Shown here: positions 36,833-44,205 of the stretch, in pieces
Position numbering within the stretch: position 1 is the first letter of the stretch
Layout: the number at the start of each line of letters is the position of its first letter
DNA from: Aeromicrobium tamlense
Lineage (GTDB): Bacteria; Actinomycetota; Actinomycetes; Propionibacteriales; Nocardioidaceae
Direction of reading: 5' to 3'
Assembly (NCBI RefSeq): GCF_013408555.1
Contig: NZ_JACBZN010000001.1
Coordinates: forward strand, 310,001 to 374,000
DNA length: 64,000 bases
The notes under the pieces: model-generated
Told to the model about the DNA's origin: nothing
Seen by the model: the letters and a program-made list of their open reading frames with translations, nothing else
The model's database searches: none
Program-made: the position numbers and the translations under genes

Positions 36833-37690
36833 GTGACGCTCACCGAGGGCTGGCCCGAGCCGCCCGCGCCGCTGCCGCGCCCCGTGGTGGACAACCACTG
36901 CCACCTCGACACCCGCATCCGCGGCGGGGCGCTGATCCCGGTCGACGAGGCGCTCGACCGCGCCGCGGCCGTGGGCGTCACCCGCACGGTCCAGGTCGGC
37001 TGCGACCTCGAGGGCTCGCGGTGGGCGGTCGAGGTCGCCCGTGCGCAGCCCAGCGTGGTGGCCGCCGTGGCGATGCACCCCAACGACGCCGCGCGCAGTC
37101 AGACCCTCGAGGCGGACCTCGCCGAGATCGACCGGCTCGCCGCCGATCCCGTCGTGCGGGCCGTGGGGGAGACCGGGCTCGACTACTTCCGCACGGGTGC
37201 CGACCTGCGACCCCTCCAGCACCACAGCTTCCGCGAGCACATCCGCATCGCGAAGCGTCACGACCGCACGCTCGTGATCCACGACCGCGACGCCCACGAC
37301 GACGTGCTCGCGATCCTCGACGACGAGGGCGTCCCCGACCGCGTCGTCATGCACTGCTTCAGCGGCGACGCCGACTTCGCCCAGCGGTGCGTCGAGCGCG
37401 GCGCGTACCTCTCGTTCGCCGGCACGGTGACGTTCAAGAACGCCGAGTACCTGCGCGAGGCGCTGCGGATCGCGCCCCGCGACCGGATCCTCGTCGAGAC
37501 CGACGCGCCGTTCCTGACCCCCATGCCGCACCGGGGGGAGCCGAACGCCTCGTTCCTCATCCCGCACACCGTCCGGTTCATGGCCGAGGTGCTCGAGGCC
37601 CCCGTGGAGGAGCTCTGCGAGGCCATCGACGCGAACACCGATCGGGCGTTCGGGGGACACTGGCCCGAGCGTGTCGCTACAGTCACATGA
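36833..37690 (+). CDS. tatD: TatD family metal-dependent DNase
   Basis: 285 residues. Metal ligands of the TatD barrel are visible: VVDNHCHLDTR, GETGLDYFRT, VIHDRDAHDD, MHCFSGD and ETDAPFLTP. Relatives are 3'-5' exonucleases or quality-control deoxyribonucleases. It begins at GTG 36833, four bases after the metG stop, so the two are co-transcribed. Its usual companion genes rpfB and ksgA follow. Confidence 0.92.
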   Translation: MTLTEGWPEPPAPLPRPVVDNHCHLDTRIRGGALIPVDEALDRAAAVGVTRTVQVGCDLEGSRWAVEVARAQPSVVAAVAMHPNDAARSQTLEADLAEIDRLAADPVVRAVGETGLDYFRTGADLRPLQHHSFREHIRIAKRHDRTLVIHDRDAHDDVLAILDDEGVPDRVVMHCFSGDADFAQRCVERGAYLSFAGTVTFKNAEYLREALRIAPRDRILVETDAPFLTPMPHRGEPNASFLIPHTVRFMAEVLEAPVEELCEAIDANTDRAFGGHWPERVATVT

Positions 37691-37762
37691 GTCACAGGAT
37701 TTGAAATCCCGGCCACCAGCACGCATGGTGGAAAGGTTGTATCTCCAACCCTGAGGTAGTTC

Positions 37763-38869
37763 GTGCCCCGTTTGTTGCCTGAAATCACGCCCCGGAACAC
37801 CGTCACCATGGGCCTGGTCGCCCTCGGTCTGGCGGTCGCCGTCGGAGGCGTCGTCCACGCATCGACCTACGACGACCTCGTGCGCTTCGACGTCGACGGC
37901 GTCGTCACCGAGGTCCGCACCGAGAGCGAGACCGTCGGCGACCTGCTCGCCGAGAAGAACGTCACGCTCGCGGCCGCCGACCAGGTCAGCCCCGCCGTCG
38001 GCACCGACATCGACGACGGTGACGTCGTCAAGGTCCGTCGCGAGAAGGCCGTCACGCTCGTCGTCGACGGCAGGATCACCCAGAACACCGTGCACGACGT
38101 CGACGTCGCCAGCGCGCTCGACACCCTCGGCGTGAAGCCGAAGGAGGGTGCCACGTTCTCGATGGCCCCCGACGAGCGCCTCGGCCTCGACGGCAACAGC
38201 GTCGTGGTGAGCAACCCCAAGCCCGTCACGCTCAAGGTCGACGGCAAGAAGCAGCGCTTCGTCACCGCAGCCCCCACCGTGCAGGCACTCCTGCAGCAGC
38301 GCGGCGTGAAGGTCGGCGAGCTCGACGAGGTCAAGCCCGGTCTCGGCTCCTACCTGAAGCCGAAGCAGGCCCTGCGCGTCGTGCGGATCGAGAAGGTCAC
38401 CCGCACCGAGAAGATCGAGGTCGACCACAAGGTCACCTACACCGACGACTCGTCGCTGTTCACCGGCGACACCGAGGTCCTCAAGGAGGGCCGCGACGGC
38501 GTCGACCGCGCCAAGGTCGAGCTGATCCTGGCCGACGGCGAGATCCGTGAGCGTCGCGTCATCTCGCGCAGCACGGTCCGCCCGCCGATCGCCGAGGTGC
38601 AGAAGCGCGGCACGAAGGACCCGAACACGATCGACGGTGGCGTCTGGGACCGCATCGCCAAGTGCGAGTCGGGCGGCAACTGGAGCATCAACACCGGCAA
38701 CGGCTACTACGGCGGCCTGCAGTTCTCGGCCGCCACCTGGCGCAGCGTCGGTGGCCCCGGGCTCCCGCACCAGCACAGCAAGGCGACGCAGATCAAGTAC
38801 GCCGAGATCCTGCAGAAGCGCTCCGGCTGGGGCCAGTGGTCCTGCGCGGCCAAGGTGGGCGTCAACTGA
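37763..38869 (+). CDS. rpfB: Resuscitation-promoting factor, RpfB-like
   Basis: 368 residues. A signal/anchor helix ([23 protein letters not shown]) is followed by three DUF348 repeats ([67 protein letters not shown]), a G5 domain ([26 protein letters not shown]) and a C-terminal transglycosylase-like domain with the catalytic glutamate in [10 protein letters not shown]. RpfB cleaves peptidoglycan and helps dormant cells resume growth. GTG 37763 has a good GAGG ribosome site. No ydaO-type riboswitch fits in the 72-bp gap upstream. Confidence 0.95.
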   Translation: MPRLLPEITPRNTVTMGLVALGLAVAVGGVVHASTYDDLVRFDVDGVVTEVRTESETVGDLLAEKNVTLAAADQVSPAVGTDIDDGDVVKVRREKAVTLVVDGRITQNTVHDVDVASALDTLGVKPKEGATFSMAPDERLGLDGNSVVVSNPKPVTLKVDGKKQRFVTAAPTVQALLQQRGVKVGELDEVKPGLGSYLKPKQALRVVRIEKVTRTEKIEVDHKVTYTDDSSLFTGDTEVLKEGRDGVDRAKVELILADGEIRERRVISRSTVRPPIAEVQKRGTKDPNTIDGGVWDRIAKCESGGNWSINTGNGYYGGLQFSAATWRSVGGPGLPHQHSKATQIKYAEILQKRSGWGQWSCAAKVGVN

Positions 38870-39738
38870 GCGAGTCCGGGGCCTCCGGCTCCGTCCGCCT
38901 CCTCGGCGCCGCCGACATCCGTCGGCTGGCCGCCGAGGCCGGCGTTCGCCCCACGAAGCAGAAGGGGCAGAACTTCGTCATCGACGCGAACACGGTGCGG
39001 CGCATCGTCGACGTGTCGGGCGTCGGTCCTGACGACGCCGTGGTCGAGATCGGGCCGGGCCTGGGCTCGTTGACCCTGGCCCTGCTCGACCGGTCGCGGC
39101 ACGTCACGGCGGTCGAGATCGACGAGGTCCTCGCGGGCCGGCTGCCCGCCACGATCGCCGAGTTCGCGCCCGGCGCCGCCGACCGGTTCGACCTCGTGCT
39201 CGCCGACGCGATGCACGTGCGCGAGCTCCCCGGCCCCGAGCCCACCGCGCTCGTGGCGAACCTGCCGTACAACGTCTCGGTGCCGGTGCTGCTGCACTTC
39301 CTCGAGCAGTTCCCGTCGCTGCGGTCGGTGCTGGTGATGGTGCAGGCCGAGGTCGCGCACCGTCTGGCCGCGGGTCCCGGCTCGCGCACCTACGGCATCC
39401 CGAGCGTGAAGGCGGCCTGGTACGCCGACGTCCGGCTCGCCGGCAACATCGGCCGCAACGTCTTCTGGCCCGCGCCCAACGTGGACTCCGCGTTGGTCTC
39501 GCTGGTGCGCCGCGACCCGCCGGTGGGCGACCGCAGGACGGTCTTCGCCGTCGTCGACGCCGCGTTCGCCCAGCGTCGCAAGACCCTCCGCGCCGCCCTC
39601 TCGGGCTACGCGGGCAGCGGCGAGGCCGCCGAGCGCGCCCTCGTCGCCGCCGGCATCGACCCCCGCACCCGCGGCGAGCAGCTCACGGTCGAGCAGTTCG
39701 CCGCCATCGCCGACGCCCTCGGCGCCCGAGATCTGTAG
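38836..39738 (+). CDS. rsmA: 16S rRNA dimethyladenosine transferase
   Basis: About 290-300 residues of KsgA, which dimethylates A1518 and A1519 of 16S rRNA. Family blocks: [55 protein letters not shown] and [13 protein letters not shown]. The start is uncertain: the only canonical codon before the conserved region is GTG 38836, which overlaps rpfB by 34 bp. A CTG at 38866, overlapping the rpfB stop as CTGA with AAGGTGGG upstream, would give the usual 290 residues. The last residues RDL and TAG come from palindromic repeat copy B. Confidence 0.88.
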   Translation: MVLRGQGGRQLSESGASGSVRLLGAADIRRLAAEAGVRPTKQKGQNFVIDANTVRRIVDVSGVGPDDAVVEIGPGLGSLTLALLDRSRHVTAVEIDEVLAGRLPATIAEFAPGAADRFDLVLADAMHVRELPGPEPTALVANLPYNVSVPVLLHFLEQFPSLRSVLVMVQAEVAHRLAAGPGSRTYGIPSVKAAWYADVRLAGNIGRNVFWPAPNVDSALVSLVRRDPPVGDRRTVFAVVDAAFAQRRKTLRAALSGYAGSGEAAERALVAAGIDPRTRGEQLTVEQFAAIADALGARDL

Positions 39739-39798
39739 CGGTATCCACCGTTTTAGCGTGGTTTCGGCCTGAAAAGGGTGGACAGCGCTACGAATCTC
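39728..39798. repeat. 71-bp palindromic repeat, copy B
   Basis: Begins GAGATCTGTAGCGGT and ends AGCGCTACGAATCTC, arms imperfect. It starts 11 bp inside rsmA and supplies that gene's stop codon, exactly as copy A does for the formyl-THF cyclo-ligase gene. Confidence 0.88.
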
Positions 39799-39848
39799 GT
39801 GGCCGGACGGCCAGCCGCCGGGCGCCGCTGATCGGACCTCCGGTCCGC

Positions 39849-39919
39849 GAGATCTGTAGCGGTATCCGCCGCTTTTCGAGGATTGAGGACGAAAAGCGGT
39901 GGACAGCGCTACGCATCTG
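39849..39919. repeat. 71-bp palindromic repeat, copy C
   Basis: Begins GAGATCTGTAGCGGTATCC and ends CAGCGCTACGCATCTG. It is preceded by GGACCTCCGGTCCGC, which also precedes copy E. It starts 121 bp after copy B. Confidence 0.88.
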
Positions 39920-39973
39920 GTGGACGCGGGCGGCCAGCTGCCGGTGAGCGGAAGCCGGGTGCTCCTGGTCCGT

Positions 39974-40040
39974 GCTTTCTGTAGCGGCCACCACCGTCGG
40001 CGGTGGGTCGAGGCGAAAGACGCATGGACAGCGCCAGGCC
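39974..40040. repeat. Degenerate palindromic repeat, copy D
   Basis: TTTCTGTAGCGGCCACCACC at the left and ATGGACAGCGCCAGG at the right match the consensus with several changes. It lies about 125 bp after copy C and 122 bp before copy E, so it is an eroded member of the same array. Confidence 0.65.
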
Positions 40041-40095
40041 ACCCGTCGGCCGAGGCGGCCGGGCGCCTGACGGCCCCCTCGGACCTCCGGTCCGC

Positions 40096-40166
40096 GAGAT
40101 CTGTAGCGGTATCCACCGTTTTCGGAGGGTTGACGCCGAAAAAGGGTGGTCAGCGCTACACATCTG
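40096..40166. repeat. 71-bp palindromic repeat, copy E
   Basis: Begins GAGATCTGTAGCGGTATCC and ends CAGCGCTACACATCTG. The flank GGACCTCCGGTCCGC before it is shared with copy C, and GGCCGGGACGGCCAGCCGCC after it resembles the flank of copy B. Together B-E form a roughly 122-bp-period array that fills the 496-bp gap between rsmA and ispE. Confidence 0.88.
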
Positions 40167-40221
40167 GTGGCCGGGACGGCCAGCCGCCGTCACCGGGGAA
40201 GCCGCACCCGGCGGCGCCCGT

Positions 40222-40227
40222 TAGGTT
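40222..40227 (+). promoter_or_regulatory. -10 element of leaderless ispE promoter
   Basis: TAGGTT, 7 nt before GTG 40235. It lies just outside the repeat array, so ispE does not depend on read-through across the palindromes. Confidence 0.45.
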
Positions 40228-40234
40228 GGTGGGC

Positions 40235-41152
40235 GTGGTGACGAGGGTGACCGTGCGAGTGCCGGCCAAGATCAATCTGTGCCTGGGTGTCGGCCGTGTG
40301 CGCGCCGACGGGTTCCACCCGCTCGCCACCGTCTACCAGGCCGTCGACCTGCACGACGAGCTGCGCATCTCCTCGCGCGAGGACGGCGAGCTGGCGGTCG
40401 CGGTGCACACCGAGCTGGACCTCCCCGAGGGGTCGCAGGTGCCCGACGGCGACGACAACATCGCGGTCCGGGCGGCGAAGCTGCTGCGGAAGCGCCTCGG
40501 CGACGAGACCCTCGGCGCGGACATCGCGATCCGCAAGCTCATCCCCGTCGCGGGCGGCATGGCCGGCGGCTCGGCCGACGCGGCCGCCGCGCTCGTCGGC
40601 TGCAACGAGCTGTGGGGCGGCGGTCTCGGCCGCGCCGACCTCGAGCCGCTGGCGGCCGAGCTGGGCAGCGACGTTCCGTTCCTCCTCCACGGCGGCAACG
40701 CGATCGGCGGTGGGCGCGGCGAGACCGTGAGCCCCGTGCTGGCCCGCGGCAGCTACCACTGGGTCTTCGCCACCGCGCCCGAAGGACTGTCCACGGCGGC
40801 CGTCTACGCCGAGTTCGACCGCATCACCCCCGACGCCCCGGAGGAGCCCGAGGTCCCCGACGCGCTGCTCAACGCGCTGCGCGCCGGCGACGCGCACGCC
40901 CTCGGCCAGGCCCTCTCGAACGACCTGACCGACGCGTCCCTGTCCCTGCGTCCCGAGCTCGCCGACACGCTCGAGGTCGGCCTGGAGGCCGGCGCCCTCG
41001 GCGCGATCATCTCCGGCTCGGGCCCCACCACCGCCTTCCTGGCCGCCTCTGACCAGCACGCGCTCGACCTCGCGATGGCGCTGGCCAGCACGGGAGCGGC
41101 GGCCGACGTCCTGCAGTCCCGCGGCCCCGTGTCGGGCGCGCGGCTCGTCTGA
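40235..41152 (+). CDS. ispE: 4-diphosphocytidyl-2-C-methyl-D-erythritol kinase
   Basis: 305 residues of the GHMP kinase superfamily, phosphorylating CDP-methylerythritol in the non-mevalonate isoprenoid pathway. It begins TVRVPAKINLCLGVGRVRADGFHPLATVYQAVDL. The ATP loop is IPVAGGMAGGSADAAAALVGCNEL, and AIISGSGPTTAFLA is the third GHMP motif. GTG 40235 was chosen from homology and the -10 box; the frame runs open upstream through the repeats. The stop overlaps the ABC-F start (TGATG). Confidence 0.95.
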   Translation: MVTRVTVRVPAKINLCLGVGRVRADGFHPLATVYQAVDLHDELRISSREDGELAVAVHTELDLPEGSQVPDGDDNIAVRAAKLLRKRLGDETLGADIAIRKLIPVAGGMAGGSADAAAALVGCNELWGGGLGRADLEPLAAELGSDVPFLLHGGNAIGGGRGETVSPVLARGSYHWVFATAPEGLSTAAVYAEFDRITPDAPEEPEVPDALLNALRAGDAHALGQALSNDLTDASLSLRPELADTLEVGLEAGALGAIISGSGPTTAFLAASDQHALDLAMALASTGAAADVLQSRGPVSGARLV

Positions 41153-42918
41153 TGCCGCCCCTCGTCGTCGCCGAGCGCATCGGCCAGTCGTTCCCGTCCG
41201 GCACGGTCCTGTCCGACGTCACCGTGGGCGTCGGCGACGGCGACCGCATCGGCGTCGTCGGTCGCAACGGCGACGGCAAGTCCACGCTGCTGCGGATCCT
41301 GGCCAAGCGCTTCGAGCCCGACTCCGGTCGCGTCACGTGGCGGCGCGACCTGCGCGTCGGGGTGGTCGAGCAGGACGACGTCCTCGACCCGTCGCTCACC
41401 GCGATCACCTCGGTCGTCGGCGACCGCCCCGAGCACGAGTGGGCGTCCGACGCGGGCGTCCGCGACGTACTCGCCGGCCTCATGGGCGACGTCGAGCACC
41501 GGGCGCTCGTCGGCACGCTGAGCGGCGGTCAGCGGCGCCGCGTCGCGCTGGCCCGCACGCTCGTGCAGCGCTGGGACCTGCTGGTGCTCGACGAGCCCAC
41601 CAACCACCTCGACCTCGAGGGCGTCACGTGGCTGGCCGAGCACGTGAAGCGCCGCACCGAGGCGCTCCTCGTCGTCACCCACGATCGCTGGTTCCTCGAC
41701 GAGGTCTGCACGCTCACGTGGGAGGTCCACGACGCGCGCGTCGACGCCTACGAGGGCGGCTACGCGGCCTACGTGCTGCAGCGCGTCGAGCGCGACCGGC
41801 AGGCCGCGGCCTCGGAGGAGCGGCGCCAGAACCTCATGCGCAAGGAGCTGGCGTGGCTGCGGCGCGGCGCCCCCGCGCGCACCTCGAAGCCCAAGTTCCG
41901 CATCGACGCCGCGAACGAGCTGATCGCGCGGGAGCCTCCCGTGCGCGACGCGGTCTCGCTGGCGAAGCTGGCCACCGCGCGCCTGGGCAAGGACGTCGTC
42001 GACATCCTCGACGTCTCGGTCGCCTACGACGGCCAGCCCGTGCTGCGCGACGTCGAGTGGCGGATCGGTCCGGGCGAGCGGGCGGGCATCCTCGGCCCGA
42101 ACGGTGCGGGCAAGAGCACCCTGCTCGGGCTGGTGACCGGCGAGGTCCTGCCCACCACCGGCCGCGTCAAGCGCGGCAAGACCGTGAAGATCGCGGCGCT
42201 CACCCAGCACCTCGCCGACCTCGACGCCGTGGCGGACGACCGCGTCAGCGAGGTCGTCGCGCGCAAGCGCACCTCGTACGTCGCCGAGGGCAAGGAGATG
42301 ACGCCCGGCCAGCTGCTCGAGCGGCTCGGCTTCACCTCGGCCCAGCTGTCCACGCCGGTCCGGGACCTCTCGGGCGGCCAGCGGCGCCGGCTGCAGCTCA
42401 TGCTGATCCTGCTCGACGAGCCGAACGTGCTGATCCTCGACGAGCCGACGAACGACATGGACACCGACATGCTGGCCGCGATCGAGGACCTCCTCGACAC
42501 GTGGCCGGGCACGCTGCTGGTCGTGTCGCACGACCGGTACCTGCTCGAGCGCGTCACCGACCACCAGTTCGCGGTGCTCGACTCGCACCTGCGCCACCTC
42601 CCGGGAGGCGTCGACGAGTACCTCCGGCTGCGTGCCGCCGCGGACGCGGAGCCGGCGGCCGTCGCCGCGCCCGCGCCGCGCGCGCAGGGCTCGCGTGGCG
42701 GGCAGGACGAGCGCCAGCTGAAGAAGGACGTGGCGCGGATGGAGCGCCAGATCGAGCGGCTCACCGAGCGGATCGCCGACCTCGACCGCGCGATGGTCGA
42801 CGCCGCCACGCAGCCCGCGCGCCTCATGGAGCTCGACGCCGAGCGCCGCCCGCTGGCCGAGGAGCTCGAGGCCACCGAGGAGGCCTGGCTCGAGGCATCC
42901 GCCGCCCTCGAGTCCTGA
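41152..42918 (+). CDS. ABC-F family ATPase
   Basis: 588 residues with two ATP-binding cassettes and no membrane segment. Cassette 1: GRNGDGKSTLLRIL, LSGGQRRRVALARTL, LVLDEPTNHLDLEGV. Cassette 2: GPNGAGKSTLLGLV, LSGGQRRRLQLMLIL, LILDEPTNDMDTDML. An interdomain linker lies between about 225 and 280, and a C-terminal coiled coil at about 520-588 (ERQIERLTERIADLDRAMV) resembles Uup. ABC-F proteins act on the ribosomal E site or in antibiotic protection; the exact member cannot be named. It is translationally coupled to ispE, a conserved pairing. Confidence 0.92.
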   Translation: MPPLVVAERIGQSFPSGTVLSDVTVGVGDGDRIGVVGRNGDGKSTLLRILAKRFEPDSGRVTWRRDLRVGVVEQDDVLDPSLTAITSVVGDRPEHEWASDAGVRDVLAGLMGDVEHRALVGTLSGGQRRRVALARTLVQRWDLLVLDEPTNHLDLEGVTWLAEHVKRRTEALLVVTHDRWFLDEVCTLTWEVHDARVDAYEGGYAAYVLQRVERDRQAAASEERRQNLMRKELAWLRRGAPARTSKPKFRIDAANELIAREPPVRDAVSLAKLATARLGKDVVDILDVSVAYDGQPVLRDVEWRIGPGERAGILGPNGAGKSTLLGLVTGEVLPTTGRVKRGKTVKIAALTQHLADLDAVADDRVSEVVARKRTSYVAEGKEMTPGQLLERLGFTSAQLSTPVRDLSGGQRRRLQLMLILLDEPNVLILDEPTNDMDTDMLAAIEDLLDTWPGTLLVVSHDRYLLERVTDHQFAVLDSHLRHLPGGVDEYLRLRAAADAEPAAVAAPAPRAQGSRGGQDERQLKKDVARMERQIERLTERIADLDRAMVDAATQPARLMELDAERRPLAEELEATEEAWLEASAALES

Positions 42919-42923
42919 CGCAC

Positions 42924-42995
42924 CCTCCACTTCTGGAGCGCGTTGAACCCTCTCGCGCCCGGGAACGGTGCAAGCCGTTCCAAAAGTGGGGGAGG
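42924..42995. terminator. Nested bidirectional terminator
   Basis: An inner hairpin GGAACGG-TGCAAG-CCGTTCC (42962-42981) lies within an outer pairing of CCTCCACTTCTGGA (42924-42937) with TCCAAAAGTGGGGGAGG (42979-42995). It separates the convergent ABC-F and marR genes. Confidence 0.6.
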
Positions 42996-43011
42996 GGGCG
43001 GCGCGGTCAGG

Positions 43012-43497
43012 TCAGCCGTTGAAGTGGCTCGTGAGGGTGCGCAGGGCCTGGGCGACGTGGTCGCGCTCGGTCGAGGGGAGATCCTCGAGGATCGCCGACT
43101 CCAGCCCGATGAGGGTGTCGAGGGCGCCGTCGACGCGCTGGCGGCCCTCGGGGGTGAGCCGCACGAGCACGCCGCGTCGATCCGACGGGGCGGGCCGGCG
43201 CTGCACGAGACCGCGCTGGACGAGCCGGTCGACGCGGTTGGTCATCGTGCCGCTCGTGACCATCGTGGCGGCGACGAGGTGGCCGGGGGAGAGCTCGTAG
43301 GGCTCGCCCGAGCGGCGCAGCGCGGACAGCACGTCCCACTCCCACACGTCGAGCTCGTGCGCGGTGAACGCCTGCTTGCGGAGCCGCTCGAGGTGCTTGG
43401 CCAATCGCATCAGGCGGCTGAAGACCTCGAGCGGGGACACCTCGACATCGGGGCGCTCACGGCGCCACGCCGCGACGATCTCGTCGACCTCGTCCAT
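43012..43497 (-). CDS. MarR family transcriptional regulator
   Basis: 161 residues from ATG 43497. A winged helix is visible: AHELDVWEWDVLSALRRSGEPYELSPGHLVAATMVTSGTMTNRVDRLVQRGLVQRRPAPSDRRGVLVRLT, followed by a dimerisation helix. DRRGVLVRLT is the MarR wing. An upstream ATG (43518) is less likely because it lies inside the palindrome TCAAGA-A-TCTTGA (43515-43527). TACCGT (43509-43504) ends 6 nt before ATG 43497, again a leaderless spacing. The palindrome next to the promoter suggests autoregulation. Ligand and other targets are unknown. Confidence 0.87.
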   Translation of the reverse strand: MDEVDEIVAAWRRERPDVEVSPLEVFSRLMRLAKHLERLRKQAFTAHELDVWEWDVLSALRRSGEPYELSPGHLVAATMVTSGTMTNRVDRLVQRGLVQRRPAPSDRRGVLVRLTPEGRQRVDGALDTLIGLESAILEDLPSTERDHVAQALRTLTSHFNG

Positions 43498-43514
43498 ACC
43501 GTCACGGTAGTCCA

Positions 43515-43527
43515 TCAAGAATCTTGA
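43515..43527 (-). promoter_or_regulatory. Probable MarR operator
   Basis: TCAAGA-A-TCTTGA, a perfect 6-bp-arm inverted repeat resembling MarR/OhrR-type sites. It lies just upstream of the -10 box of the regulator gene. Confidence 0.55.
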
Positions 43528-43597
43528 CGTAGAGATAGTTGCCGTGCGCCGCAGCGGCCGGGCGCACGAGCCGGCTCCGGTAGCCTGAGGCCACCGA

Positions 43598-43679
43598 TCC
43601 CCGGTTGGTCTGCCGGCAGGGCCCGCCTGACTTTGAATCAGGACAAGCGACGTAGGTTCGACTCCTACCCGGGGAGCCA
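43598..43679 (+). tRNA. tRNA-Gln (anticodon TTG)
   Basis: Acceptor TCCCCGG/CCGGGGA with discriminator G and encoded CCA (43677-43679). D arm GGTC/GGCC; anticodon stem CCTGA/TCAGG with loop CTTTGAA, anticodon TTG. T arm GTAGGTTCGACTCCTAC. The variable region is 9 nt (ACAAGCGAC), longer than the usual 4-5. Location upstream of glmU is seen for glutamine tRNA in other actinobacteria. TAGCCT at 43581-43586 is a possible -10 box. Confidence 0.82.
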
Positions 43680-43686
43680 GCGCCCC

Positions 43687-44073
43687 TCAGCCCCGTGCGA
43701 TGACGGCATGCGTGCCGGTCGCGCGGGCGATCACCCGTCCATCCTGGGTGATCTCCCCCTCCGTCATCGCGATCCGCCCGCCGGCGCTGATGCAGGTCGC
43801 CACACAGACGAGCGGCCTGCCCGGTGCGCCGGCACGGACGAACTGGGTGCTGAGCTGGACGTGCGGGGCGACGACGCCGGCCCCGGTCGCGTGCACTGCC
43901 CACCCGGTGGCGCTGTCGAGGAGGGCGTTGAGGTACCCGCCGTGCAGGATGCCGCCGCCGTTCACGTGATCGGGCCCGGGTGTCGCCTCGACGACGGCGC
44001 CCTCGGCATCGGCGCGTACCACCCGGAAGCCCAGATGCGACGCGAAGGGTCCAGGGTCTCCCACGGCGGTCAT
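43687..44073 (-). CDS. PaaI family thioesterase (hotdog fold)
   Basis: 128 residues with HVNGGGILHGGYLNALLDSATGWAVH, the active-site region of PaaI-type acyl-CoA thioesterases, and VQLSTQFVRAGAPGRPLVCVA in the following strands. The substrate acyl-CoA is unknown. TAGGGT (44085-44080, minus strand) lies 6 nt before the ATG, suggesting a leaderless message. The gene is divergent from glmU and its 3' end is 7 bp from tRNA-Gln. Confidence 0.85.
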   Translation of the reverse strand: MTAVGDPGPFASHLGFRVVRADAEGAVVEATPGPDHVNGGGILHGGYLNALLDSATGWAVHATGAGVVAPHVQLSTQFVRAGAPGRPLVCVATCISAGGRIAMTEGEITQDGRVIARATGTHAVIARG

Positions 44074-44205
44074 GGCGTCACCCTAACGACTGCGCGACCC
44101 ATGACGGCCGGACCCTCGGCTGCTCGACGCCGCAACGCCGGTCTCGGCTGGGACGCCCGGCCGGGGGACACCTACACTCGGAAGGTCGTCGAACCGAGGA
44201 GTGAT

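Noticed and set aside
37691-37762. c-di-AMP (ydaO) riboswitch upstream of rpfB
   Set aside because: Such riboswitches precede rpf genes in many actinobacteria, but the gap is 72 bp, too short for the ydaO fold, and no matching conserved blocks are seen.
39728-40190. CRISPR array
   Set aside because: The repeats are 71 bp palindromes at 121-125 bp spacing with related flanks instead of unique spacers, and no cas genes occur in the window.
39899-40234. Upstream extension of IspE through the repeat array
   Set aside because: The frame happens to be open across the palindromes, but IspE homology starts at the GTG near 40235 and a -10 box lies just before it.
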